From: Niabella drilacis
Lineage (GTDB): Bacteria; Bacteroidota; Bacteroidia; Chitinophagales; Chitinophagaceae
Length of the DNA stretch: 64,000 nucleotides
NCBI RefSeq assembly: GCF_900101395.1
Contig: NZ_FMZO01000001.1
Span: 186,001 to 250,000, forward strand
Direction of reading: 5' to 3'
A program made the translations under genes and the position numbers. The notes under the pieces are model-generated. The model was not told the DNA's origin. It worked only from the letters and a program-made list of their open reading frames with translations, and ran no database searches. Positions 35,809 to 44,331 of this stretch are shown one piece after another (position 1 is the first letter of the stretch; each line of letters starts with the position of its first letter).

Positions 35809-37077
35809 TTATTTTAACCGGTATTTCCGTTGTACTCTTGAGCTGTTAAAATATTTGTTGATCTGTTCCTCCGACATATTTTCCGCCATTTCTGTAGGTA
35901 CTTCCCCCAGTTGAGCCTGGCTTTGACGAAGCTCCTTTTTCAGGGTTTCCGTTTTGGAAGCGATGTTCGGATCGCGGTCGCCCGATAGTTTACAGTCAAA
36001 AACCACGTATTCGAGGCGCTTGATATTTGCCCGGAGCTGCCCGGCCTGGTTTTGCTCTACCGTTTTTGAAGGAACTGCGGCCTCCCGTATGGGTATGGCC
36101 AGGGCACCGGCTCCGGCCAGCACCTTTGGAGTCGCTACTTTGTTGTTGTTGACGGTTGTGGATATCACGGTTCCGGTAGTAGTGGTGGTGGCTGTGGTAA
36201 TATCAAAGCCAGATCTCCATGTTTTGGTGGATTTCAGTTTTTTATCCAGCTGCAAAAAGGTATACTTATACCGCAGCAGCCAGCGGTTCATATTTTCCAG
36301 GGCGTCATTATACTCCCGGGTGGCGATATCAAAGTTGAGCGCATTCCGTACTATTACCTTTACGCGGGCCGTGTCCGTAAAATTGAACTGGGTGGTGCCA
36401 ATAAACACCAGGTTTACAATCTTTACCTGGCCCGAGTCTTTTTCGCCCACGAAATCATAGCCGGGGGTCCACTCAAATGTATCGTCGCAGGATTTGGGCA
36501 GTTTAAAACCGCCTATGGAAATATTGCTGGTAACGAGGATCCGTTCGATGGCAAAATTTCCATTGTCGCAGAGAACATTAAAAGACAGCTTGCTGCCTTC
36601 CTCTACGTATACCGGGCTAACCACAGACGGCTTGATGCGGGGAAAAATGATATCGGTACTGTAGAACGAGATCGTAAAAGAAGTGTCTACCCGGTCATGA
36701 GGATCCGACAGGCTTTGTACGCCGATCTGCACGGGATATTTGGTGTCATATTTCAGCCTGCCGGACATAAAAAGCGATTTATTGGACTTGAAGGAAAGGG
36801 TGCCCTCATCCTTGTCGATCCGCAGGCCGGATGGGGCGTCTTTCAGGAACCAGTAATAATTTTTTTGAGGCTTATTGATCTGCAGCCTGTAGGACAGGTT
36901 GGAATCCACGTGCAGGGAAAAATAAGGATACAGGTTAATGATCCGCAGCGCGGTATCAGCGTGGCGGACAATATTGGAAACTGTGGGAAGGTTTACGGAG
37001 TCATTTGTAACCTGGGCATGGAGGGCGCCGCAAACGGATAGCACAAAGGCTGTAAAAATTACAATTTTTTTGAGCAT
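35809..37077 (-). CDS. Secreted protein of unknown function with Ig-like regions
   Basis: A 422-residue protein with a signal peptide (MLKKIVIFTAFVLSVCGALHAQ). The first 250 or so residues are beta-rich, with cadherin/Ig-like features (GLRIDKDEGTLSFKS; TFEWTPGYDFVGE; a TARVKVIV strand end). About residues 255-300 are helical (DALENMNRWLLRYKYTF). A Thr/Val-rich linker (TTATTTTTGTVISTTVNNN) leads to a charged helical C-terminus. I do not recognise a named family. ATG codons at 37083 and 37077 are both possible. It is probably monocistronic, since the Hsp20 terminator lies upstream. Confidence 0.7.
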   Translation of the reverse strand: MLKKIVIFTAFVLSVCGALHAQVTNDSVNLPTVSNIVRHADTALRIINLYPYFSLHVDSNLSYRLQINKPQKNYYWFLKDAPSGLRIDKDEGTLSFKSNKSLFMSGRLKYDTKYPVQIGVQSLSDPHDRVDTSFTISFYSTDIIFPRIKPSVVSPVYVEEGSKLSFNVLCDNGNFAIERILVTSNISIGGFKLPKSCDDTFEWTPGYDFVGEKDSGQVKIVNLVFIGTTQFNFTDTARVKVIVRNALNFDIATREYNDALENMNRWLLRYKYTFLQLDKKLKSTKTWRSGFDITTATTTTTGTVISTTVNNNKVATPKVLAGAGALAIPIREAAVPSKTVEQNQAGQLRANIKRLEYVVFDCKLSGDRDPNIASKTETLKKELRQSQAQLGEVPTEMAENMSEEQINKYFNSSRVQRKYRLK

Positions 37078-37153
37078 GATCATAATGGGCGGTTAAAATG
37101 ATTTGCGAATTTACTGGTTTATGACGAACTCCGACGGAATAAGGTTTACATGA

Positions 37154-37185
37154 AATAAAAAAGCCCATTGTAGAAACAACGGGCT
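37154..37185 (-). terminator. Terminator of hsp20-family gene
   Basis: Read on the minus strand, AGCCCGTTGT-ttct-ACAATGGGCT forms a 10-bp stem with one G-T pair and is followed by TTTTTTATT. It lies about 50 nt after the Hsp20 stop. Confidence 0.8.
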
Positions 37186-37236
37186 CTAAACCAAAACTAA
37201 CTGCTTATGAGAAAAATTTCTATGCTTTTATTTTCA

Positions 37237-37683
37237 TTAAAGAACTTCTATATCTTTTGACGCTGTTTTAGTAGTTTCCTTTTTCTGGATCGTTACTATT
37301 AAGATACCATTAACATATTTGGCTTCGATCTTATCTGTATCTACTTTGTCATCAACAGTGAAAGTTCTTTTAAAGGAACGGGTCCGGAATTCTTTACGAA
37401 TGGTTTTATCCGTTGTAGCCGCTGTTGTTTCATTTTGATCACCGGAGATCGTAAGCACCTGCTGGTCCAGGTTGATCTTAAAATCGCTTTTATCAAACCC
37501 GGGGGCCACTACTTCGATCTGGTATTCGTTTTCTTTCTCAGTAATGTTCACCGGCACAAAACCCTTGTGAGCCGGATTTTTAACCTCAGGTTTAAAAAGG
37601 GTGGGTATTTCGGTTATAAAATCATCCACCAGGCTGGTTAAGGTTCTTTCAAAAGGAGTTCCGTTAAATTTTACGTTTGTCAT
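37237..37683 (-). CDS. Hsp20/alpha-crystallin small heat-shock protein
   Basis: An ATP-independent holdase chaperone of 148 residues. The alpha-crystallin domain (about residues 40-140) has FVPVNITEKENEYQIEVVAPG, NLDQQVLTISG, FKRTFTVDDKVDTDKIEAKY and the closing NGILIVTIQKKE motif. The ATG at 37683 (MTNVKFNGTPFERTL) fits the family; upstream in-frame codons would add a basic extension. No CIRCE-like operator was seen. Confidence 0.94.
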   Translation of the reverse strand: MTNVKFNGTPFERTLTSLVDDFITEIPTLFKPEVKNPAHKGFVPVNITEKENEYQIEVVAPGFDKSDFKINLDQQVLTISGDQNETTAATTDKTIRKEFRTRSFKRTFTVDDKVDTDKIEAKYVNGILIVTIQKKETTKTASKDIEVL

Positions 37684-38008
37684 TGCTATTCGTTTTATTT
37701 TTTTAAAAATCTTGATTTGTATAGCAGGGATCAAATCAGGATCCAATTGAATAAATCGGAAAAAATGGCGCTATTCTCCTTGTTTCTAATGACAAAATGT
37801 CTTTAATGTAGGTATTTATACTTAGTCTTGTCAGTAAAAAGGAGGGCTGAAGCTCAGAAACAGGGATTGCTTCCTCCTGTTTTTGCGTATTCATGACAAC
37901 CGGGGAACCAGGGGCAGAAATCGAGGGGCTTCGGTGCTCCGGCGCCTCTGTGGCAAAAAATCAGCTTCGCGTGCCCGTTCCCCGGAAACTTTGCTCCAAC
38001 TTTTTGTC

Positions 38009-38016
38009 TATTTTTG
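38009..38016 (+). promoter_or_regulatory. Putative -7 box of bacilliredoxin gene
   Basis: TATTTTTG fits TAnnTTTG and lies 28 nt before the ATG at 38045. Confidence 0.5.
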
Positions 38017-38044
38017 CGTTATCGTTTTAAAATCTATATAAAAT

Positions 38045-38461
38045 ATGTATCCACAGGAAATAGTGATCCCAATGATGGAGGAATTGACTGATAATGGTTT
38101 CGAAAACCTGTCTACTCCGGAAGCGGTAGAAGCTTCTTTGGCAAAAAAAGGCACCAATCTTCTGGTGATCAATTCAGTATGCGGATGTTCCGCCGGAACC
38201 GCCCGCCCCGGTGTTTTGCTGGCTGTAGCCAATACCGATAAAAAGCCGGACCATCTTACCACCAGCTTTGCCGGGTTTGACCTGGATGCGGTAAGCAAAG
38301 TGCGTGAGCACCTGCTGCCATATCCGCCATCTTCTCCTTCCATTGCGTTATTTAAAGATGGGGAGTTAGTGCATTTTATTGAGCGCCATCAGATCGAAGG
38401 ACGTTCTGCACAAATGATCGCCCAGAACCTGGTTGCTGCTTTCGACGAATATTGCAATTAA
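38045..38461 (+). CDS. Bacilliredoxin (BrxA/BrxB, YphP family)
   Basis: A small thioredoxin-fold protein, 138 residues, with the CGC active site (INSVCGCSAG) that defines the family, an N-terminal MYPQEIVIPMMEELTDNGF, and LVHFIERHQIEGRSA near the end. In Bacillus these reduce bacillithiol mixed disulfides. The thiol used here cannot be told from the sequence. A terminator follows at 38485. Confidence 0.93.
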   Translation: MYPQEIVIPMMEELTDNGFENLSTPEAVEASLAKKGTNLLVINSVCGCSAGTARPGVLLAVANTDKKPDHLTTSFAGFDLDAVSKVREHLLPYPPSSPSIALFKDGELVHFIERHQIEGRSAQMIAQNLVAAFDEYCN

Positions 38462-38484
38462 TTTCCCGCCGGGTTAATGAACAG

Positions 38485-38518
38485 AAGGTCCTGCATGGAA
38501 GCATGGAGGACCTTTTTC
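38485..38518 (+). terminator. Terminator after bacilliredoxin gene
   Basis: Stem AAGGTCC (38485-38491) with GGACCTT (38508-38514), extended inward by CATG pairing, then TTTCTTT. Confidence 0.75.
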
Positions 38519-38595
38519 TTTGCCCTCATCAAAGAGGATGGCCCCATCCTGCCGGAAAGGGAAAACTTTTAAGTGTTTAAACCTTAAACCAGTAT

Positions 38596-38603
38596 TATAT
38601 TTG
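38596..38603 (+). promoter_or_regulatory. Putative -7 box of lgt
   Basis: TATATTTG lies 24 nt before the lgt ATG at 38628. A short palindromic heptad-like sequence (GTTTAAACCTTAAAC) lies just upstream at about 38574-38588. Confidence 0.55.
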
Positions 38604-38627
38604 TAATATTGTGCTCAACTTTAACGC

Positions 38628-39914
38628 ATGTATCCAAACCTATATTACGTATTTAAAGATTTTTTCGGGATTGAGTGGAACTTTCTGCATTTTGTGAATT
38701 CCTTTGGTTTTTTTGTAGCGCTGGCGTTTATTATCTGTTCTATTGTACTGGCCCGGGAACTTCGCAGGAAAGGAAAGGAAGGGGTATTGGGCCCGGTAGA
38801 GGAAAAAGTGGAAGTGGGAAAACCTGCTACCGCGGGGGAACTGGCCGTTAACTTTGTCCTCGGATTTGTGCTTGGATATAAAATCATTGGCTTATTCCTG
38901 GCAAACGGGAGTGCTATTAATCCCCAGGAATATATTTTTTCCTCCCAGGGAAACTGGCTGGCCGGGATTGCGCTGGGACTGGTATTTGCATTTGTAAAAT
39001 GGCGCGAAAAGAATAAACAGAAACTTGCCAAGCCCGAAACGCGCACCATCAGGGTATGGCCGCATGACCGGGTGGGGGAGATTACGATGATCGCAATCAT
39101 CTTTGGATTGCTGGGCGCCAAGCTTTTTGATACTTTTGAGAACTGGGATTCATTTATCAAGGATCCGGCTTCTATTTTTTCTATGTCGGGGCTCACTTTC
39201 TATGGGGGGCTTATCTGCGCCGGTATTGCGCTTTGGTGGTATACCCGCAAACACCAGATACCGTTCCCGCATTTTCTTGATGTAATGGCGCCGGTAATGA
39301 TGCTGGCTTACGGCCTGGGGCGTATTGGCTGCCAGGTTTCCGGCGACGGCGACTGGGGAATTTATAACGCAGCTTTCAAAACATCGGGCGCAGGGGGTAT
39401 TGCCCCGGCTACGATCAATGATTTTCAGACCACGGTAACGCAGCAAACCGGCTTCTTTGCACATAATTCCACACACCATGCTTTTTTCCCCAAGCCCGGC
39501 TTCCTGAGCTTTTTGCCGGATTGGTTTTTTGCCTATGATTTTCCGCATAATGTAAACGAAACCGGAGTTCCGCTCAGTAACTGTGTGGGAAAATATTGTA
39601 ATCACCTGCCGGTGCCGGTATTCCCTACCTCGCTTTACGAAATTATTATGGGCCTGCTTCTGTTCGGATTGCTGTGGGCCATCCGGAAACGCTTTAAAAT
39701 ACCAGGGATGCTTTTTGGCGTTTACCTGATATTGAACGGTTTAGAGCGGTTTTTTATTGAAAAGATCCGGGTAAATGTGAAGATGGATTTCCTGGGAATG
39801 CAGATCACCCAGGCAGAGCTGATCTCCTTCCTTATGATCATTGGCGGTATTGTGATGATGGTCCTGCTAAAGCGCGGCTACAAGGGAAAGGATTCCTTTT
39901 TAAAAACGTCATAA
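38628..39914 (+). CDS. lgt: Prolipoprotein diacylglyceryl transferase
   Basis: Transfers diacylglycerol from phosphatidylglycerol to the lipobox Cys, the first step of lipoprotein maturation. The protein has 428 residues, longer than the roughly 290 of E. coli Lgt. It has at least seven membrane helices, the family signature around GLGRIGCQVSGDGDWG, and a conserved ending FPTSLYEIIMGLLLF and LNGLERFFIEKIRVN. The extra length lies in an N-terminal loop (about residues 40-70) and an insert at about 245-325, as in other Bacteroidota. Confidence 0.94.
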   Translation: MYPNLYYVFKDFFGIEWNFLHFVNSFGFFVALAFIICSIVLARELRRKGKEGVLGPVEEKVEVGKPATAGELAVNFVLGFVLGYKIIGLFLANGSAINPQEYIFSSQGNWLAGIALGLVFAFVKWREKNKQKLAKPETRTIRVWPHDRVGEITMIAIIFGLLGAKLFDTFENWDSFIKDPASIFSMSGLTFYGGLICAGIALWWYTRKHQIPFPHFLDVMAPVMMLAYGLGRIGCQVSGDGDWGIYNAAFKTSGAGGIAPATINDFQTTVTQQTGFFAHNSTHHAFFPKPGFLSFLPDWFFAYDFPHNVNETGVPLSNCVGKYCNHLPVPVFPTSLYEIIMGLLLFGLLWAIRKRFKIPGMLFGVYLILNGLERFFIEKIRVNVKMDFLGMQITQAELISFLMIIGGIVMMVLLKRGYKGKDSFLKTS

Positions 39915-39996
39915 CCTGATAGTAACTATCTTTTAAAAAAACTGTTATATTACAGATAAGTTCCTGCGGCCGGATGGTTTTTCGCAAAATCTGTTG

Positions 39997-40004
39997 TATC
40001 TTTG
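39997..40004 (+). promoter_or_regulatory. Putative -7 box of rpoD
   Basis: TATCTTTG fits TAnnTTTG. The predicted leader of about 75 nt contains a small hairpin (TCCGA/TCGGA, near 40047-40061) before the ATG at 40086. Confidence 0.55.
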
Positions 40005-40085
40005 AATGTTTTTAAAAAAACTGTTAATATTGTTCTATAGGAAATCCGAACCCTTTTCGGACGGCTATTATAATTAAATTCTATT

Positions 40086-40943
40086 ATGCGCCAGCTAAAA
40101 ATTGCTACACAAATTACTAACCGTGACTCTCAGGCGGTCGAAAAATATCTGCAGGAGATCTCAAAGATCTCTATGATCACGCCCGAAGAAGAAACAACAC
40201 TGGCTCAGAAGATAAAAATGGGTGATCAGCGTGCACTGGATAAACTGGTTCAGGCTAACCTCCGTTTTGTGGTTTCTGTGGCCAAACAATACCAACACCA
40301 GGGACTTTCATTAAGCGATCTGATCAATGAGGGGAACCTCGGCCTGATCAAGGCTGCGCAGCGTTTTGATGAAACAAAGGGCTTTAAATTTATCTCGTAC
40401 GCGGTTTGGTGGATCCGTCAGTCTATCTTGCAGGCCCTGGCCGAGCAGGGAAGGTTGGTGCGTTTGCCGCAAAATAAAATTGGTACCTATAATAAGGCTA
40501 ACAAGGCCTACATGGCCTTTGAGCAGGAACACGAGCGGGAACCTTCTACAGAAGAATTGTCAGAATTGCTGGAAATGAGCGAAACAGAGATCAACAATAT
40601 CTTCCAGAGCAATACCCGTCATACCTCGCTGGATGCACCTGTTCATGAAGCGGAGGATGTGGCCATGGGGGATCTGCTGGAAGGTGGCTCGGATACGGAT
40701 GATGATGTGATGAAGGATTCCCTGCGCAACGAGATCCGCCGTGTACTCAAGTCGCTTTCCCCGAGGGAGGCTGAAATCGTAAATGCGTATTTTGGCCTGG
40801 ATGGAGAAAACGGGGTTACCATTGAGCAGATCGGGCAGAAATACGACCTTACCAAAGAACGGATCCGCCAGATCAAGGAACGCGCGATCAAGCGCTTACA
40901 AAAAGCACGCTACAGCAGTGCGTTGAAGTCCTACCTGGGTTAA
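40086..40943 (+). CDS. rpoD: Primary sigma factor RpoD (sigma-70 family)
   Basis: The housekeeping sigma factor of Bacteroidota, 285 residues and lacking region 1.1. Region 1.2 begins NRDSQAVEKYLQEISKISMI. Region 2 has VVSVAKQYQHQGLSLSDLIN and FISYAVWWIRQSILQALAEQ. Region 3 is intact, and region 4.2 is DLTKERIRQIKERAIKRLQK. It would recognise the -33/-7 promoters reported elsewhere in this window. It is monocistronic, with its own promoter and terminator. Confidence 0.97.
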   Translation: MRQLKIATQITNRDSQAVEKYLQEISKISMITPEEETTLAQKIKMGDQRALDKLVQANLRFVVSVAKQYQHQGLSLSDLINEGNLGLIKAAQRFDETKGFKFISYAVWWIRQSILQALAEQGRLVRLPQNKIGTYNKANKAYMAFEQEHEREPSTEELSELLEMSETEINNIFQSNTRHTSLDAPVHEAEDVAMGDLLEGGSDTDDDVMKDSLRNEIRRVLKSLSPREAEIVNAYFGLDGENGVTIEQIGQKYDLTKERIRQIKERAIKRLQKARYSSALKSYLG

Positions 40944-40969
40944 GCGTTTTAAGACCATATAGTATTTGA

Positions 40970-40999
40970 CAGCTCCGGAAAGTTCCGGGGCTGTTTTGT
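40970..40999 (+). terminator. Terminator after rpoD
   Basis: Stem CAGCTCCGGAA (40970-40980) with TTCCGGGGCTG (40983-40993), one G-T pair, followed by TTTTGTTTT. Confidence 0.85.
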
Positions 41000-41016
41000 T
41001 TTAATACCTGTATGGA

Positions 41017-41118
41017 ATGTTGAGGATTTTTTTAATAGATCCCAACGGGATCATTATTGCAAAGAACCTGAGCGGGGAAGCCCTGCAGGACCGCCTGTCT
41101 GCGATCCTGGGGAAGTAA
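41017..41118 (+). pseudogene. C-terminal fragment of thioredoxin-fold (AhpC/TSA or TlpA-like) protein
   Basis: A 33-codon frame just after the rpoD terminator encodes MLRIFLIDPNGIIIAKNLSG followed by EALQDRLSAILGK. This closely resembles the last strand and helix of TlpA/ResA-type thiol-disulfide oxidoreductases (the FLIDPxGxIxAKxLxGexL pattern). The rest of the domain and the CxxC site are absent upstream. It is most likely a deletion remnant. Confidence 0.6.
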
Positions 41119-41294
41119 CCCCGGATAGGTTCCTGGTTTGGGGTTTGATGTCAGGTCCTGTGTACATGCTTGATGTTGAATTTCTACTCTGGATAGTCAT
41201 CGCATGTGCGTCAAGATAAAAAGCAGGTCTATTGCAATAAAATGTAGTATGAATAAGCCTTTGGAAGCTAAAAAGACCTGATCTTTTCATAGCA

Positions 41295-41618
41295 GGCGCA
41301 GCGCGCCGCAAATAATGGTAACAAGAACTTCCAGGGACATGCCCGTAGCCGCAGCGCGGCGGGAATCGTTTCGGAGGAGACTTAGAGCCTGTTTAAAATT
41401 CATTCAATGGCTTTATTATGGCTGTTTTGGGCTGCAACTGCGTTAAATTTTTCGCCATAGTGGCCTACTATGCCTGCAAAATTTTCCTTGTTTCGCTCCA
41501 AAATAGCTTCATAATAAATTCCATCAATAAAATTTAAACAGGCTCTTATAGTACCGGTGCGCTGCACCTCTGTTCCGTCTCCTGTTCGGTGCTAATAAGC
41601 GCAACGCTGCGCTGCAGC
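41295..41618. repeat. REP-like cluster of four 5-bp hairpins around a palindrome
   Basis: Four 13-nt hairpins with trinucleotide loops: GGCGC-agc-GCGCC (41295-41307), GCCGC-agc-GCGGC (41348-41360), GGTGC-gct-GCACC (41556-41568) and GCTGC-gct-GCAGC (41606-41618). The two left ones have loop AGC and the two right ones loop GCT, so the set is arranged as mirror images about the 163-bp palindrome. AGGAGAC/GTCTCCT words accompany both sides. This is the architecture of REP/BIME-type elements. Confidence 0.75.
41384..41546. repeat. 163-bp imperfect palindrome (MITE-like)
   Basis: Begins AGAGCCTGTTTAAA and ends with its complement (TTTAAACAGGCTCT type). Each half of about 81 nt is roughly the reverse complement of the other, with scattered mismatches. 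No transposase is encoded. A non-autonomous palindromic mobile element or a long RNA hairpin are both possible. Confidence 0.85.
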
Positions 41619-41741
41619 TTTGGCCTTTAACCACTATTCCTAAAATTAACCTGACGCGCATGCGATAGCTATCGGGATCCACTTTTCAAATTTTCAAATT
41701 GCCCCAGGTTTCACGTTCGATTTCACTTCGTACCTATAAAT

Positions 41742-41804
41742 CTATTAACTATGAACTATTGACCGTCGCCCATGAACCATTGACTTCCATTTTCACATTT
41801 CCAC
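41742..41804. repeat. Heptad array upstream of SDR/RmlD-like gene
   Basis: Nine successive 7-nt steps (CTATTAA, CTATGAA, CTATTGA, CCGTCGC, CCATGAA, CCATTGA, CTTCCAT, TTTCACA, TTTCCAC) ending about 32 nt before the ATG at 41837. Same class as in the ribosomal operon. Confidence 0.75.
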
Positions 41805-41836
41805 ATTTTTAAATTTTATCTCGTTATTATTGTATT

Positions 41837-42727
41837 ATGAAAATCTTGGTAACAGGCTCAAACGGGCTGGTCGGAAGTTATGTGGTACAACAGTTACTGG
41901 ATGCCGGTCATACGGTATTCGCATCTTCGCGAATGCCGGATCTGTCGGCATTTGACGGGCGGCCCGGTTACCGGTTCGTTCAGATGGACTTTACCGATCC
42001 GTATGCGCTGGATGCCGCATTTGAAGCCATTCAGCCCGAAGTAGTGGTGCATGGCGGCGCTATGAGCAAACCGGATGATTGTGAAAAGGACCAGGCCGAA
42101 GCCTATAAGATCAATACCGTTGGAACCGTACAGCTGCTGCTGAACGCTGCAGCGCACAGGAGCTTTTTTGTCTTTTTATCTACCGATTTTATTTTTAACG
42201 GGCAGGGAGGAATGCATACAGAGAATGACCCGGCAGGCCCGCTCAGTTATTATGGCCGTACCAAGCTGGAAGCGGAAGAAGCTGTACGGGAGTACGAATA
42301 TCCCTGGGCTATTGTACGGACGGTATTTGTATATGGGAAACCCCTGTATGGCCGCGATTGCTTTGTTACAATGATCTCCAAAAAGATCCGGAACCGGGAG
42401 GCCTACCGCGTGGTGAACGACCAGGAGCGGACACCTACTTATGCCGGTGACCTGGCAAAAGGTATTGCGGCGATCATTGAAAAAAAAGCAACGGGGATTT
42501 TTCATCTTTGCGGTGAAGATCAGCTGTCGCCCTATGGTATGGCCACCAGGGTAGCAGCGTACCTGGGACTGGACGCGCCGTTGCTGGAACCGGTAACCAC
42601 GGCTTCATTAAATGCACTGGCCCGGCGTCCGCTAAAAAGCGGGCTGGATATCTCCAGGGCAAAACAGGTACTGGGATATGCACCGGTGTCTTTCCGCGAG
42701 GGACTGGAGAAAACGCTGGGTGGTTGA
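41837..42727 (+). CDS. RmlD-like NAD(P)-dependent sugar-nucleotide reductase/epimerase family
   Basis: An extended short-chain dehydrogenase of 296 residues. The Rossmann motif GSNGLVGSYVVQQL is at the N-terminus, the catalytic Thr is in FLSTDFIFNG, and the YxxxK pair is in SYYGRTKLEAEEAV. The overall pattern is nearest dTDP-4-dehydrorhamnose reductase (RmlD), but no other rhamnose-synthesis gene is adjacent and the substrate is not certain. It is convergent with DUF1684, with only 6 nt between stop codons. Confidence 0.85.
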   Translation: MKILVTGSNGLVGSYVVQQLLDAGHTVFASSRMPDLSAFDGRPGYRFVQMDFTDPYALDAAFEAIQPEVVVHGGAMSKPDDCEKDQAEAYKINTVGTVQLLLNAAAHRSFFVFLSTDFIFNGQGGMHTENDPAGPLSYYGRTKLEAEEAVREYEYPWAIVRTVFVYGKPLYGRDCFVTMISKKIRNREAYRVVNDQERTPTYAGDLAKGIAAIIEKKATGIFHLCGEDQLSPYGMATRVAAYLGLDAPLLEPVTTASLNALARRPLKSGLDISRAKQVLGYAPVSFREGLEKTLGG

Positions 42728-42733
42728 TGTCGG

Positions 42734-43324
42734 CTACTCTTTGGCAAATTGCTTTTCACCGGCCGCAACTGTGATCCTGAGGTGGTTTTCTTTGGGAGGC
42801 AGCGGGCAGCTGTATTTCCCGGTCACATAAGCGCAATAGGGATTGTAAGCCTTGTTAAAGTCTAAGATGATACGCCCGTTCCGGATATCCGAGATCTTCA
42901 GATCCAGGTATCTTCCCGTTTCATAGCTGTCCTTTCCATTTGTGGCATCTTTGAAAGGCAGGAACAGGTAATCAAAGTATTCGTTATGTTGTAACAGGAA
43001 CTGGGATTGGTATACCGCCAGTTTTTGTTTACGCCCGTTCAGCGTGAATTTCAGCCATCCGTAGATGCGGTATTGTTTGGACTTGCCGTTGGAGGTTGGT
43101 ATGGAGATCCACGGACTATCGGTTACTTTTTTGAAGTGAGCGGTTACCCGGTAGCTCTTGTTAACCGGGAAAAAGCGAAATTGTTTTTTATGATCTCCTG
43201 TCACCACCTGGTGGTTCTTTACGTATGCCGCTATAAAATGGTCGATGCTGTCTTTGTAGATATCCTGGGCGCTTGCCAGAGCGGCAGACAGTACGATAAA
43301 AGTGCAAAATAAAATTCGTTTCAT
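42734..43324 (-). CDS. DUF1684 family secreted protein
   Basis: A 196-residue protein with a signal peptide (MKRILFCTFIVLSAALASAQ) and the DUF1684 pattern, ending in the diagnostic DFNKAYNPYCAYVTGKYSCP and PPKENHLRITVAAGEK. The function of the family is not established. It is the last gene of an apparent minus-strand operon arcA-ctlX-DUF1684, 10 nt after ctlX. Confidence 0.88.
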   Translation of the reverse strand: MKRILFCTFIVLSAALASAQDIYKDSIDHFIAAYVKNHQVVTGDHKKQFRFFPVNKSYRVTAHFKKVTDSPWISIPTSNGKSKQYRIYGWLKFTLNGRKQKLAVYQSQFLLQHNEYFDYLFLPFKDATNGKDSYETGRYLDLKISDIRNGRIILDFNKAYNPYCAYVTGKYSCPLPPKENHLRITVAAGEKQFAKE

Positions 43325-43334
43325 ATTGATTTTT

Positions 43335-44264
43335 TTAACGGGGATGGTGGGGCTGTTGCAAGGGTAGAAAGACCTCTGCGATCATGCAACGGGCACTGCC
43401 CCCGCCATTCTGTTCAATAGTGCTGAGCGGGGTATGTAAAATGGGATTATAGGTTTCCAGTTGCTGTCGCTGCAGGGCTGTCAGCGATCCAAACGCTGCA
43501 GAAGACATGACCAGGAACCGTTGCCCGCCGGCATTCCTTACCTGCAGGGCATTTCCTGCAAAGTGTTCCATTTGACTGAGAGTGATGGGGATGACGGTCT
43601 TCCCGGTGCTGGCAAGGGATTGCAGCACACGGTCCCGCTCCGCCGGATCGGTGATACTATCCGGGGCAATGAGGGCATAGTCTTCGGCCACGCTCATCAT
43701 AACATTGGTATGGTATACCGGAGTGCCGTTCTTATCGGCTGCATGAAAAAGCACCGGGGTAAAATCGAGCACTTCACAAAAATCAAGCAACACCCGTTCG
43801 TCGGTACGGGGCGAAAGGCAGGCATAAGCTTTCTGGTGTACCCGGTCCAGCACCATGCTGCCGGTGCCTTCCAGGAACAACTGCTCTTTTTCGTAGCCGG
43901 TCAGGTCTACCTTGGAGTAGATGATGAACTGCTCCTTCAGCTGGTCGGTAACGCCTTTGGACCGCTCTGCTCTCCGGTTGGGGGCAAACATCGGGTAAAG
44001 TACGATCTGCCCGTCATCGTGCATGGAGATCCAGTTATTGGGGAAAACGGAGTCGGGTGTATACGGCTGTGGCTGATCCTGTATCACGCAAACATCGATT
44101 TGATGCTGTTTCAGCAGGGCCACCAGCCCGTCAAATTCCTGCTGGGCTTTTTCGTTTACATTCCAGTCGTTATCCTTTTTTTGAAACGCATTGTTCACGG
44201 CTGTTTCAGGATTGAAGCCAAAGGCAATGGGCCGGATCATCAGTAGATGAGAGGTTGTTTGCAT
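43335..44264 (-). CDS. ctlX: CtlX-like citrulline/amidinotransferase-superfamily hydrolase
   Basis: A guanidine-modifying enzyme superfamily member (arginine deiminase/dimethylargininase fold) of 309 residues. N-terminal MIRPIAFGFNPETAVNNAFQ and PDSVFPNNWISMHDDGQIVL (substrate-binding Asp/Asn region), a central His in FHAADKNGTPVYHTNVMMSV, and the C-terminal active-site Cys in GGGSARCMIAEVFLP are visible. This matches proteins annotated as citrulline utilisation hydrolase CtlX. It follows arcA by 67 nt, consistent with sequential use of arginine. Confidence 0.87.
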   Translation of the reverse strand: MQTTSHLLMIRPIAFGFNPETAVNNAFQKKDNDWNVNEKAQQEFDGLVALLKQHQIDVCVIQDQPQPYTPDSVFPNNWISMHDDGQIVLYPMFAPNRRAERSKGVTDQLKEQFIIYSKVDLTGYEKEQLFLEGTGSMVLDRVHQKAYACLSPRTDERVLLDFCEVLDFTPVLFHAADKNGTPVYHTNVMMSVAEDYALIAPDSITDPAERDRVLQSLASTGKTVIPITLSQMEHFAGNALQVRNAGGQRFLVMSSAAFGSLTALQRQQLETYNPILHTPLSTIEQNGGGSARCMIAEVFLPLQQPHHPR

Positions 44265-44331
44265 ATCGAAAAAATTTGATGCCGCCGCGGGGCGGTCTTA
44301 TCATAATACATGCCGGCAGATGGCAGGGCTC

